From the NCBI GenBank assembly GCA_040382235.1, contig JBEIFV010000010.1, positions 9,530-73,529 of the forward strand: 64,000 bases of DNA, read 5' to 3'. Position 1 is the stretch's first letter. The number at the start of each line of letters is the position of its first letter. The translations under genes were made by a program, and so were the position numbers. Shown in pieces: positions 39,846 through 48,216 of the stretch. Under the pieces are notes generated by a model. It was not told the origin of the DNA. It did no database searches and saw only the letters and a program-made list of their open reading frames with translations. The stretch is from JAEUOS01 sp040382235. Its GTDB lineage: Bacteria; Pseudomonadota; Gammaproteobacteria; Burkholderiales; JAEUOS01.

Positions 39846-40706
39846 ATGCGCCGCCTGGCAAGAAAGATCCTGCTCGCGCTTACGCTGTGCGGGTCTTTGT
39901 TCGCTGTGGCGCAAGCGCAGGTGCCGGTGCCGGCCTTGAGCGGGCGCGTGGTCGACCAGACCGGCACGCTCACCACTGAGCAAAAGGCGGCTCTGGAGCA
40001 GACCCTGCAAGCGTTTGAAGCCAGGAAGGGCAGTCAGCTTGCGGTGCTGATCGTACCCACTACCGCGCCCGAAGCGATCGAGCCGTATGCCTTGCGGGTC
40101 GCCGAGCAGTGGAAGCTGGGCCGCAAGAAGGTGGATGACGGCGCCCTCCTGCTGATCGCCAAGAACGACCGTGCGCTGCGCATCGAAGTGGGCTACGGCC
40201 TGGAAGGCGCGCTCAATGATGCCACCAGCAAACGCATCATCAGCGAAGTCATCACACCGCGTTTCAAGGAGGGGGATTACCAGGGCGGCATCGCCGCCGG
40301 GGTCGATCGCATCATCCGCGTGATCGACGGCGAGCCCTTGCCGGCGCCCAGGCAGAGTCCCGTCCGGGGCGTCGCTGGGATTGAGCAATATGTTCCGGTC
40401 ATGTTTGTTGTAGCACTCGTCTTGGGCGGCGTAATGCGTTCTTTGCTGGGCCGGTTTCCCGGCGCACTGGTGACCGGCGGAGCGGTGGTGCTGCTTGCCT
40501 GGCTGCTTGCCGGCGCGCTGTCGATCGCGTTGCTCGCGGGCGTGATCGCGCTGTTGTTCACACTGGTCAGCGGCGGCATGGGCGGAATGGGCATGGGCGG
40601 TGTGCGCGGCGGATTCGGCCGCGGGAGTTCCGGCGGTGGCTTTGGGGGCGGCTTCGGCGGCGGTGGCGGCGGCTTCGGCGGCGGCGGCGCGTCGGGCCGG
40701 TGGTAA
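39846..40706 (+). CDS. TPM-domain protein with Gly-rich tail (YgcG-like)
   Basis: The 286-residue protein has a signal peptide ending VAQAQ, then a TPM domain (GRVVDQTGTLTTEQKAALEQ, QLAVLIVPTT, VDDGALLLIAKNDRALRIEVG, IISEVITPRFKEGDYQGGI). Two TM helices and a Gly/Phe-rich end (GGGFGGGFGGG) follow. TPM domains bind Ca2+ or take part in photosystem assembly elsewhere; in bacteria they accompany LemA, with a role at the membrane that is not defined. The next gene starts 2 bp after the stop. Confidence 0.92.
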   Translation: MRRLARKILLALTLCGSLFAVAQAQVPVPALSGRVVDQTGTLTTEQKAALEQTLQAFEARKGSQLAVLIVPTTAPEAIEPYALRVAEQWKLGRKKVDDGALLLIAKNDRALRIEVGYGLEGALNDATSKRIISEVITPRFKEGDYQGGIAAGVDRIIRVIDGEPLPAPRQSPVRGVAGIEQYVPVMFVVALVLGGVMRSLLGRFPGALVTGGAVVLLAWLLAGALSIALLAGVIALLFTLVSGGMGGMGMGGVRGGFGRGSSGGGFGGGFGGGGGGFGGGGASGRW

Positions 40707-40708
40707 CC

Positions 40709-41206
40709 ATGAACGTCAGACGCATAGCCAAGCACCTGCTTTTGACCGATTGGCAGGTAGAACGCGCTTTCCCGCGCAAGACCATGGTCGCAATCGAGCG
40801 CGCGATCAAGGCAAGCGAGACCGCGCATGCCGGCGAGATTCGCTTCGCGGTGGAAGGTGCGCTCGACAGCGCGCCGCTGTTCAAGGCACAGTCCGCGCGC
40901 GAGCGCGCGCTTGAAGTCTTCGCGCAGCTACGTGTGTGGGATACCGAGCACAACAACGGCGTGCTGATCTATCTGCTGCTTGCCGACCGCGACGTCGAAA
41001 TTGTCGCTGATCGCGGGATTCACCCAAAGGTGGGTTCGCGGGGTTGGGAAGACATTTGCCGCACGATGGAAGCGGCCTTCCGGCAAGCGAACTTTGAAGG
41101 CGGCGTGGTTAGCGGCATTGAGGCGGTGACCCGGCATCTGATCAGGCATTTTCCGGCATCCGGCGCGGGCCGGAACGAGTTGCCCGACCACGCGGTGGTC
41201 CTGTAA
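40709..41206 (+). CDS. Second TPM-domain protein without signal peptide
   Basis: The 165-residue protein keeps the TPM order (AIERAIKASETAHAGEIRFAVEG, NNGVLIYLLLADRDVEIVADRG, FRQANFEGGVVSGIEAV) but lacks a signal peptide and TM segments, so it is probably cytosolic or peripheral. It starts 2 bp after the first TPM gene, forming a lemA-tpm-tpm operon. An in-frame GTG upstream overlaps the previous stop. Confidence 0.9.
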   Translation: MNVRRIAKHLLLTDWQVERAFPRKTMVAIERAIKASETAHAGEIRFAVEGALDSAPLFKAQSARERALEVFAQLRVWDTEHNNGVLIYLLLADRDVEIVADRGIHPKVGSRGWEDICRTMEAAFRQANFEGGVVSGIEAVTRHLIRHFPASGAGRNELPDHAVVL

Positions 41207-41411
41207 CAAATGGCTCAAGCGAATAGTCGCAAGGCCTCGCGTTGCGGGCTTTTGGCGATGCCTGATACAGGATGCTGCCGGACCCGGAGCATGGCATGTG
41301 CGATTTCGATACGCCTCAATAACGCCACTGATGCGATTGCCCGGTCTGCGCCGGATAGTGACGCCAAGCTTGCACCCGGCGTCGGCAGTCCCTGAAATGG
41401 CGGGCGCCGGA

Positions 41412-42716
41412 ATGCTGCCCGTGCTGGCCAACTGTGCCAGCAGTTGCCGGACAGCGACGTCGATCGAAGCCTTGAACCGCAGTTGCCATTGCTTAAGCCT
41501 GGACCAAGACGCGCTGCGCGGCGGTCTCGAAGCGGATCTGGGCAGGAGCGGCTTGTCGCGTGCCATGGTCGAGACGCATCCGCATCTTTTCGCGTCCGTG
41601 CCGATGTTCGTCTCGCGCGCGCACGTCGATGCGATGGTGCGGGTGATCGCGGCAATGGAAGCGGTCGTTGCCACGCCACATTTCCGCCACGCGGCGCTGG
41701 CCTGGGCGCCGAAAATCGCGGGCTTCGATCCGGGTTCGCGCGGCGGCCTGCTGGGCGTCGATTTTCACATCGCCGCCAGCGGCCCGCAATTAATCGAGAT
41801 CAACACCAATCCGGGCGGCGCGCTTCTCAACACGGTCCTCGGGCGTGCGCAGCGGGTGTGTTGCGCTGACGTGGCCGGGCTCGCGATGGCGCCGATGGAA
41901 GCCGACGCCATCGAGCAAGCGTTGTTTGAGAGTTTCATGATGGAGTGGCGCGCGCAGCGCAGGGATGCGCCGCTGCGGTCGGTGGCGATCGTCGACACGG
42001 CGCCGGAGCAGCAGTATCTCTACCCCGAGTTCCTCCTGTACCGGCAGCTCTTCAGCCGGCACGGCATCGAGGTGACGATCTGCGATCCGTGCGCGCTCGC
42101 CCGCAAGGACGGTTGGCTGTGGAACGGCAGCCAGCCGCTCGACTTCGTCTACAACCGGCTGACCGATTTCGCGCTGGAAGAGCCTGCCCACGCGTCGCTC
42201 AAGGCCGCCTACCTCGCCAGGGAAGTGGTGGTCAGCCCGCATTCGCGCGCGCATGCGCTGTATGCGGACAAGCGCAATCTCACGCTGCTCTGCGATGAGG
42301 CGTTCCTTATCGCGACGGGTGTCGCCGAGGAAGTGATTGCCACGCTCAAGGCCGCGGTTCCGCGCACCGAGATCATGACGGCCGGCAACCGCGAAGCCGT
42401 GTGGGCCAAGCGGCGCGACCTGTTCTTCAAACCGGCCGCCGGCTACGGCAGCAGGGCCGCGTACCGCGGCGACAAACTCACGCGGCGGGTATGGGACGAA
42501 ATGGCGATGGGCAGCTACGTGGCGCAGGCGCTGGTTGCACCCAGCGAACGGCACCTTGCGGGCTCACCGGCGGCCCGGCCATTGAAAGCCGATGTGCGCA
42601 ACTATGCTTATGCCGGCGTGGTGCAACTCGTCACGGCGCGCCTGTACCAGGGGCAGACGACGAATTTCCGCACGCCTGGTGGCGGCTTCGCGCCGGTGTT
42701 CACCGAAGCGACATGA
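41412..42716 (+). CDS. ATP-grasp-like protein of unknown function
   Basis: About 434 residues. Motifs resembling a permuted ATP-grasp ligase are present: GVDFHIAASGPQLIEINTNPGGALLNT (metal-binding E-x-N), a central substrate-like region with YNRLTDFALEEPAHASLKAAYL, KRNLTLLCDEAFLIATGV, and FFKPAAGYGSRAAYRGDKLT (Lys and Gly-rich loop). Relatives probably form peptide-like bonds on an unknown acceptor. Several in-frame ATGs precede (41397, 41298), and none has a good ribosome site. It follows the TPM genes after 205 bp with nothing else recognisable between them. Confidence 0.6.
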   Translation: MLPVLANCASSCRTATSIEALNRSCHCLSLDQDALRGGLEADLGRSGLSRAMVETHPHLFASVPMFVSRAHVDAMVRVIAAMEAVVATPHFRHAALAWAPKIAGFDPGSRGGLLGVDFHIAASGPQLIEINTNPGGALLNTVLGRAQRVCCADVAGLAMAPMEADAIEQALFESFMMEWRAQRRDAPLRSVAIVDTAPEQQYLYPEFLLYRQLFSRHGIEVTICDPCALARKDGWLWNGSQPLDFVYNRLTDFALEEPAHASLKAAYLAREVVVSPHSRAHALYADKRNLTLLCDEAFLIATGVAEEVIATLKAAVPRTEIMTAGNREAVWAKRRDLFFKPAAGYGSRAAYRGDKLTRRVWDEMAMGSYVAQALVAPSERHLAGSPAARPLKADVRNYAYAGVVQLVTARLYQGQTTNFRTPGGGFAPVFTEAT

Positions 42717-42850
42717 TTTCGGACCGGCGCGCACGCATTGGCTGACCGGCAATTTCAGCGGCCGCGCGCGCTGGCCAGCGAAAGCTGGCTCGAGCGAACT
42801 CCGCACCGCCGCGGCGACGGCACGCGTTTCCACGCCGGGTATTTCGACGA

Positions 42851-43336
42851 TCAAGGCTGCGGGCGATATGCCTGGAAAATCGTCGCCGAACCGTCGCGCG
42901 CGACCAGCAGCACATCGTAGGGATCTTGTCGATTGTTGTAGGCGGGCCCATCCATACCGGGTGAACCGACCGGCATGCCCGGCACCGCGAGTCCCACGGC
43001 GGCGGGTCTTTCCTTGAGCAGGCGGCGGATTTCGCGGACCGGCACATGTCCCTCGATCACGTATCCGCCCACCGTTGCGGTATGGCAGGAGCCGAACTGC
43101 TTTGGCATGCCCAGCTTGAGGCGCACCGGATTGTTGCCGATGTCGTGCGCCTTGACGGCGAAGCCGTTGCCCTCGAGGTAGGCGATCCAGTCCTTGCAGC
43201 AACCGCAGGTCGGCGCCTTCCAGACCTCGACCATGGGCCTGGCTGGTGCGGCCCAGGCGCATGCAATCGGCAAAGCGGCGAGACCCGACAACATGCGCCT
43301 GCGGCCCAGGCGGAAATCATTCAATTCGCGTTGCAC
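42851..43336 (-). CDS. DUF411 metal-binding protein
   Basis: The 161-residue protein has a Tat-like leader (RLGRRRMLSGLAALPIACAWA). The DUF411 core follows: EVWKAPTCGCCKDWIAYLEGNGF (CxCC metal or redox site), GSCHTATVGGYVIEGHVPV, and AVPGMPVGSPGMDG. DUF411 proteins are thioredoxin-like and sit in copper-resistance clusters, probably binding Cu(I) in the periplasm. It is the last gene of the leftward copper unit, 169 bp after cusF. Confidence 0.9.
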   Translation of the reverse strand: MQRELNDFRLGRRRMLSGLAALPIACAWAAPARPMVEVWKAPTCGCCKDWIAYLEGNGFAVKAHDIGNNPVRLKLGMPKQFGSCHTATVGGYVIEGHVPVREIRRLLKERPAAVGLAVPGMPVGSPGMDGPAYNNRQDPYDVLLVARDGSATIFQAYRPQP

Positions 43337-43505
43337 GTGAAGACCCTTTCAAATGGATTCGGGCGAATTGCGCTTGCGGCGGCCCACATCCGATCCGGCG
43401 CCGCCTGCACGGGGCAATGTCTCGCAATCGCAATCGCTCCAGCATCGCCGTGACATTGCCGGCGTAAGCGGCGAAGCTATCGCGGCAAGGGCTCTCATGG
43501 TTTGA

Positions 43506-43802
43506 TCATTTTTTCATTTCGATGCCGGTGACCGTGTACTGGCCGCCGATCTTGTCGGCGGAAAAGCCGATCTTGTCGCCTTCCTTCACTCGGTCCAGCA
43601 ACGCCGGATCAGTGACGCGGAACACCATGGTCATCGGCGACATTTCGAGATTCTTGATCTCGCCGTGCTTGAGCGTGATCTTGCCCTGTGCGCGGTCGAC
43701 CTTGCGGACTTCGCCGTCACTCATGACGCTTACCTGCGCCCAACTGGTGGATGCGGATGCCGCGGCAAGTGCCGAGATGGCAATCAGATTGCGGATGCTC
43801 AT
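43506..43802 (-). CDS. CusF-like periplasmic copper chaperone
   Basis: The 98-residue protein has a signal peptide and the small CusF barrel: GEVRKVDRAQGKITLKHGEI, then EMSPMTMVFRV with the two Met ligands of MTM and the His of KHGE. The Trp that caps Cu(I) in E. coli CusF is Met here, so the coordination would be Met/His only. It binds Cu(I)/Ag(I) in the periplasm. It ends 15 bp after the multicopper oxidase gene. Confidence 0.9.
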   Translation of the reverse strand: MSIRNLIAISALAAASASTSWAQVSVMSDGEVRKVDRAQGKITLKHGEIKNLEMSPMTMVFRVTDPALLDRVKEGDKIGFSADKIGGQYTVTGIEMKK

Positions 43803-43817
43803 TTCACTTCTCCTTCT

Positions 43818-45269
43818 TCAATGGCCGGCATGTCCGCCGGCGGGTTTGCGTACGTTTAGTTCGATCGTGTTGCGCTCACCGATGGCACGGCCGGTTGCCG
43901 GGTCGATCTCGCCCATGCGCGAGGTCGGTGCCCGCGTCGGATTGAGTGATTCCCCGGACCACTTGTAGGCCACGGTATTGGCGGGGTACTTGTAGGGCCC
44001 GGGGTCCTTGTAGTCGTTCCTGGCCAGGCCTTCACGCACCTTGACGGTGGAAAACATGCCGCCCATCTCGATCGGGCCGAACTGGCCCTGGCCGGTCATC
44101 ATCGGCAGGGTGTTGTCGGGGATCTGCATCTCCATCTCGCCCATGTCGGCCATGCCGCGCTCGCCCATCACCATGTAGTCGGGCACCAGCTTGTTGATCT
44201 TGGCGGCGATGCCGCGATGGTCGACGCCGATCATGGTGGGCACGCCATGGCCCATCGGGTTCATGGTGTGGTGGCTCTTGTGGCAATGAAAGGCCCAGTC
44301 GCCCGGTTCGGTGGCTTCGAACTCGAACGCGCGCATCTGGCCCACCGCGATGTCGGTGGTGACCTCGGGCCAGCGTGCGGAGGGCGGGGTCCAGCCGCCG
44401 TCGGTGCAGGTGACCACGAACTCGTGGCCGTGCAGGTGGATCGGGTGATTGGTCATGGTGAGGTTGCCGACGCGGATGCGCACGCGGTCACCCATGCGGC
44501 ACACCAGCGCATCGATGCCCGGAAAGGCGCGGCTGTTCCAGGTCCACAGGTTGAAGTCGAGCATGGTGTTGATCTGCGGGGTGGCGCTGCCGGGATCGAT
44601 GTCGTAGGCATTCAACAGGAAACAGAAATCGCGATCCACCGGCATGAACTTCGGGTCTTTCGGATGGGTGACCCAGAAGCCCATCATGCCCATCGCCATT
44701 TGTGTCATCTCATCGGCATGCGGGTGGTACATGAAGGTGCCGGCCCGGCGCGCGATGAATTCGTAGACATAGGTTTCACCGGGCTTGATCTGCGGCTGGT
44801 TCAAGCCGCCCACACCATCCATGCCGTTGGGCAGGCGCTGGCCGTGCCAGTGGATGGTGGTGTGCTCGGGCAGCTTGTTGGTGACGAACATGCGCACGCG
44901 GTCACCTTCGACCACCTCGATGGTCGGTCCCGGTGACTGGCCGTTGTAGCCCCACAGGTTGGCGATCATGCCGGGGGCGATTTCGCGCTGCACCGGTTCG
45001 GCGATCAGGTGAAATTCCTTGTAGCCGTCTTTCATGCGCCACGGCAAGGTCCAGCTATTGAGCGTGACCACCGGGTTGTAGGGGCGGCCCTTGGCAGGCA
45101 GCGGCGTGATGACAGTGGCGGCGGAATCTCGCAGCGGCGCCTCGGGCACCGCGGCCTGGGCCACGCGTGAAACGGCGGCGGCGCCGATCAGCGCCGCGCC
45201 GATGCCGGCACCCTGCGCGAAGAAGCGGCGGCGTGCGGGAGCGGAGGTTTTCATGGTGTTGGTTTTCAT
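43818..45269 (-). CDS. Tat-exported multicopper oxidase (CopA/PcoA-type group)
   Basis: The 483-residue protein starts MKTNTMKTSAPARRRFFAQG, a Tat signal (RRRFF). Copper ligands are complete: HWHGQ, YHPHAD, NHPIHLHGHEF and FHCHKSHHTMNPMGHG. A Met-rich stretch (GERGMADMGEMEMQIPDNTLPMM) after the last ligand set is typical of periplasmic copper oxidases that bind extra Cu(I). Two ATGs 15 bases apart could start it. It lies between the CusC-like channel and cusF genes in the copper unit. Confidence 0.93.
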   Translation of the reverse strand: MKTNTMKTSAPARRRFFAQGAGIGAALIGAAAVSRVAQAAVPEAPLRDSAATVITPLPAKGRPYNPVVTLNSWTLPWRMKDGYKEFHLIAEPVQREIAPGMIANLWGYNGQSPGPTIEVVEGDRVRMFVTNKLPEHTTIHWHGQRLPNGMDGVGGLNQPQIKPGETYVYEFIARRAGTFMYHPHADEMTQMAMGMMGFWVTHPKDPKFMPVDRDFCFLLNAYDIDPGSATPQINTMLDFNLWTWNSRAFPGIDALVCRMGDRVRIRVGNLTMTNHPIHLHGHEFVVTCTDGGWTPPSARWPEVTTDIAVGQMRAFEFEATEPGDWAFHCHKSHHTMNPMGHGVPTMIGVDHRGIAAKINKLVPDYMVMGERGMADMGEMEMQIPDNTLPMMTGQGQFGPIEMGGMFSTVKVREGLARNDYKDPGPYKYPANTVAYKWSGESLNPTRAPTSRMGEIDPATGRAIGERNTIELNVRKPAGGHAGH

Positions 45270-45282
45270 GGTGGTGATAGCG

Positions 45283-46695
45283 TCAATGCCCGCCGCCGGC
45301 CGGCTTGGCCGCGACCGGCGTCATGGGTCGCCCAAGGCCCAAGGCCGCGGGCTTGCCGATCAGGGCCATCTGCAAGTCCGACTCGGCCAGCCAGAAATCG
45401 CGCTGCGCCTCGATGGTGGCGTTGACCGCCAGTACCTGCTCGCGGGAGTCGGCCAGCAGTTCGAACACGCTTTTCAACATGCCGTTGTAGCGCAGCAGCA
45501 TCTCGTCGGAGATCTTCTTGCGCAGCGGCACGATTTCATCGCGATAGTGGCGCGCCAGATCGTGCTGCGTGCGGTAGCTGGAATAGGCTTCGCGCACTTC
45601 GCTTTGCGCGGCGATCGCGGTTTCGCGGATCCGTTCGGCGGCCTGCATGTAGCGCGCTTCGGCGCCGGCGATGCGTGCGCCGCCGAAGTCGAAGAGCGGA
45701 ATGTCGAAGCCCACTTCCCAGCCGCGCTTGCGCGGCTCGCGCCCCTCGTCGACGCGGGCGCGGCCGATCTCCAGCACGTTGGTGAAGCGTGTGATCCGGC
45801 TCAAACCCAGGGACGCGGCCAGCGACTCCGCCTCAAGGCGCGCGGCGGCAACATCGAGCCGCTCCTGCATGGCTTCCCGGGCGATCCCGTCTTCGTCGCG
45901 TGTCGCCGCCGGCAGGTCCGGCAGGCGCTCGGGCAGCTTGAATCCGGCCGGATCGGTGAGGCCCATCAAGCGGGTGAGTTGTTCACGCGCCGCCGTGGCT
46001 GCATGCTGGGCGCGTGCCATCTGCGCTGCTGCATCGGCATAGAAGGCATGCTCGCGCATCTGCGTCAAGCGCGAGAAGTTGCCGGCACGCGCCATGCGCC
46101 GCGCCAGTTCGGCGCCGGCCTCGGCGGACTCTTTCACCTGACCCATGTACTTAAGGGTCTGCGCCGCGGCCACCGCTTGCACCCAGGCCTTGCGGGTATC
46201 GGCGGCGGTACGCAGCATCTCTGACGTGACCGCGCGCCGCGTGCCTTCGAAGCGGCGCCCGGCCGCCTCCATGCGCAAGGGCAGGGTGATGAGCGACATC
46301 ACGCCGAACGAAAGCAGGCTTTCGATCTTGACGTCGCTTTCGCGATTGATCGCGCGCATGAAGGAAAAGCGCGGATTGTCGATACGGCCTGATGACACGA
46401 GATCGCTCTCGGAAATGCCCAGCTCGGCATAGGTGGCCTGCAGACCGGGGTTGTTGTAGAGCGCGATCTGGACGGCATCGTCTGCCGACAACGGTTGGGC
46501 CAACAGAGCCGCGACCTTTTGCCGGACACTTTCTGCATCGCTTTCGCTCCTGATCCAGATGGCGTCGCGGCCGAGACGATCTTTCGCCGTCTGTTGCGCG
46601 AGACCGAAACCGCGGTCTTCAGAAAAAGTGGTGCAGCCACCCAGCAGGGCGGCGATGAGCGCCAGGGCGAGTGCGTGCCGCGGTGGCTGTCTCAT
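45283..46695 (-). CDS. CusC-like outer-membrane efflux lipoprotein
   Basis: The 470-residue TolC-family protein has a lipobox (LIAALLGGC) and the TolC helical repeats (ALYNNPGLQATYAELGISESDL, RARVDEGREPRKRGWEVGFDIPLFDFGG, AYSSYRTQHDLARHYRDEI). It would be the exit duct of a copper exporter, but no CusA/CusB genes lie in this window. It may pair with an RND system elsewhere or act with the periplasmic oxidase. Its start overlaps the CusF-like gene stop (ATGA). Confidence 0.9.
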   Translation of the reverse strand: MRQPPRHALALALIAALLGGCTTFSEDRGFGLAQQTAKDRLGRDAIWIRSESDAESVRQKVAALLAQPLSADDAVQIALYNNPGLQATYAELGISESDLVSSGRIDNPRFSFMRAINRESDVKIESLLSFGVMSLITLPLRMEAAGRRFEGTRRAVTSEMLRTAADTRKAWVQAVAAAQTLKYMGQVKESAEAGAELARRMARAGNFSRLTQMREHAFYADAAAQMARAQHAATAAREQLTRLMGLTDPAGFKLPERLPDLPAATRDEDGIAREAMQERLDVAAARLEAESLAASLGLSRITRFTNVLEIGRARVDEGREPRKRGWEVGFDIPLFDFGGARIAGAEARYMQAAERIRETAIAAQSEVREAYSSYRTQHDLARHYRDEIVPLRKKISDEMLLRYNGMLKSVFELLADSREQVLAVNATIEAQRDFWLAESDLQMALIGKPAALGLGRPMTPVAAKPAGGGH

Positions 46696-47198
46696 TTGCG
46701 TTCCCCCTGACGATGCCCGGCATGCGGGTCGGCCGCCTGCATTGGCTTGGGCGCCGGCGGCGCGTTGCGCGCGAAGTCTGCGATACGGTAGACGTCGCCG
46801 TCTTTCTCGAGCGTGAAGGCAATGCGCTCGCCGGGCTTGACCTTTTCGGCCAGGGAAACCGACTTCAGCTGCCAGAAGGCGATGCCGGCCGGCCAGCCCA
46901 GGGGCTTGATGGCGTCGGCGTCGATGCGCACGCGGCCGGCCGCACGGTCGATTTCAAGCACGGTGCCGAAGGCGCTGACGCTTTTCTCGATCTCCCGCAG
47001 GTGCGCGTTGTGGCCACCCAACACCGCCATGGTGTCGTTGACGTCGCGCCAGTTGGCGGGCTTCTCGTCGCGGTAAGCCTGGTAGTCGCGCAGGGCCGAC
47101 TGGTGTTTGGGTGGAGCTACGAACGACTGTGCTTGTGCGGTGCCGATAGTCAGCACTGTGGCCGCGACGGCCCAGCACGGGCGGTGTTTCAAAAGCAT
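46692..47198 (-). CDS. CusF-like copper-binding domain protein with His-rich tail
   Basis: The 168-residue exported protein has a signal peptide ending AQAQ. Residues 75-135 resemble the CusF barrel (GTVLEIDRAAGRVRIDADAIK, GIAFWQLKSVSLAEKVKPGERIAFTLEK). The Met-rich ligands of CusF are not obvious. A tail with PHAGHRQGE can bind metal. It is the first gene of the unit leading into the CusC-like channel. It is a likely periplasmic metal chaperone, less certain than the downstream CusF. Confidence 0.8.
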   Translation of the reverse strand: MLLKHRPCWAVAATVLTIGTAQAQSFVAPPKHQSALRDYQAYRDEKPANWRDVNDTMAVLGGHNAHLREIEKSVSAFGTVLEIDRAAGRVRIDADAIKPLGWPAGIAFWQLKSVSLAEKVKPGERIAFTLEKDGDVYRIADFARNAPPAPKPMQAADPHAGHRQGERK

Positions 47199-47271
47199 GA
47201 TGACTCCTTGACGGCGAAAGAACGGCGGCGCACCTCCGGATGAAGGCGCGCGCGGTCAAAACGTCAGGGAA

Positions 47272-47697
47272 TCAAATGCGCAGGCGCGCGGTGCTCTGGT
47301 ATGGCGGCGGTGCGCCGCCGTGATGCGAGGCATCCGGCCGGTTGGCCGGCGGCGTCATCGCGCCGCAGCCGGCGGGGCTCACGAAGGCGGCAACCAATAG
47401 ATAGGCGCTGCTGGCATCGTCGGCCATTTGCGCATGCGGATGATCCAGGGTCTGTACCGCGCTCTGGCAATGGACCTTGCACAGAAGCAGGGGCGCGGGG
47501 TCGGCCGCGGGCTCGTGGCAGTGCGATTCGGCGGCGGAATCCGCGTCGCCAGCCGCTGCCATCTGCACCTCGGGCGCCGGTTTTTCCGAACCTTGCGGTG
47601 CAACTGCAGTGGCGTGCAGCGACACCATCGCATAAGCGGCGATGAGGGTGCCGAGCAGCACGCGCGCGGCGGTACGCAGGGTTCTGGAGCGGATCAT
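47272..47697 (-). CDS. Small exported His/Cys-containing protein of the copper island
   Basis: The 141-residue protein starts MIRSRTLRTAARVLLGTLIA, a signal anchor. It contains ESHCHEPA, LLLCKVHCQSAV, LDHPHAQ and SHHGGAP, giving paired Cys/His that could bind Cu or Zn. I do not recognise a domain, but small hydrophobic-plus-CxxxC proteins (DUF2946-like) are frequent in copper clusters. A strong promoter ends about 10 bases before the ATG and there is no ribosome site, which suggests a leaderless message. Confidence 0.65.
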   Translation of the reverse strand: MIRSRTLRTAARVLLGTLIAAYAMVSLHATAVAPQGSEKPAPEVQMAAAGDADSAAESHCHEPAADPAPLLLCKVHCQSAVQTLDHPHAQMADDASSAYLLVAAFVSPAGCGAMTPPANRPDASHHGGAPPPYQSTARLRI

Positions 47698-47706
47698 GAG
47701 ATTGAA

Positions 47707-47735
47707 ACTATAGGCGGGTGCTGCGGATTTGACAA
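47707..47735 (-). promoter_or_regulatory. Sigma70-type promoter of the small His/Cys protein gene
   Basis: On the minus strand TTGTCA (47730-47735) and TATAGT (47707-47712) lie 17 bases apart, each one mismatch from consensus. The expected start of transcription falls about 3 bases before the ATG. Confidence 0.7.
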
Positions 47736-47754
47736 TCACACTGGAATTGGAGCG

Positions 47755-48198
47755 TTACGCATGGCCAAAGGTTCCCGTCGCATGCGAGGCGCCGCCGGGC
47801 CCTCGCGCGAGATCCTCAAGGATCGGGCAATCCGGCCGCTCGTCGCCGTGGCATTGGCCAGCCAGATGCTCCAAGCTGCGGCGCATCTCTGTCATTTCGA
47901 GAATCCGCGCATCGAGCTCGGCCATGTGTGCCAGCGCCAGCGCCTTGACCTTGCTGCTGGCGCGGCGGCGGTCGCGCCACAGGCTCAACAGAGCTTCGAT
48001 CTGCCTGACCGAAAAGCCCAGGTTGCGCGCGCGGCGGATGAAGCGCAGCATGTGCACGTCGGCCTCTGCATACACGCGGTAACCGGCATGCGTGCGTTTC
48101 GGCGACGGGATCAGGCCGATCTCCTCGTAGTGGCGGATCATCTTGGCCGACACGCCCGAGGCGCTGGCCGCATCGCCGATGTTGACCGGGTAGCTCAT
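47755..48198 (-). CDS. cueR: CueR-type copper-responsive MerR regulator
   Basis: This MerR-family regulator of about 147 residues has an N-terminal helix-turn-helix (NIGDAASASGVSAKMIRHYEEIGLI, then YRVYAEADVHMLRFIRRARNLGFS), a long dimer helix and the CueR metal loop GQCHGDERPDCPIL, with two Cys spaced as in CueR. It activates copA and copZ. The ATG at 48198 has AGG nearby; a start at 48213 would add five residues. It is cotranscribed behind copA. Confidence 0.93.
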   Translation of the reverse strand: MSYPVNIGDAASASGVSAKMIRHYEEIGLIPSPKRTHAGYRVYAEADVHMLRFIRRARNLGFSVRQIEALLSLWRDRRRASSKVKALALAHMAELDARILEMTEMRRSLEHLAGQCHGDERPDCPILEDLARGPGGASHATGTFGHA

Positions 48199-48216
48199 CG
48201 TTGCCTGTGCCATGAT

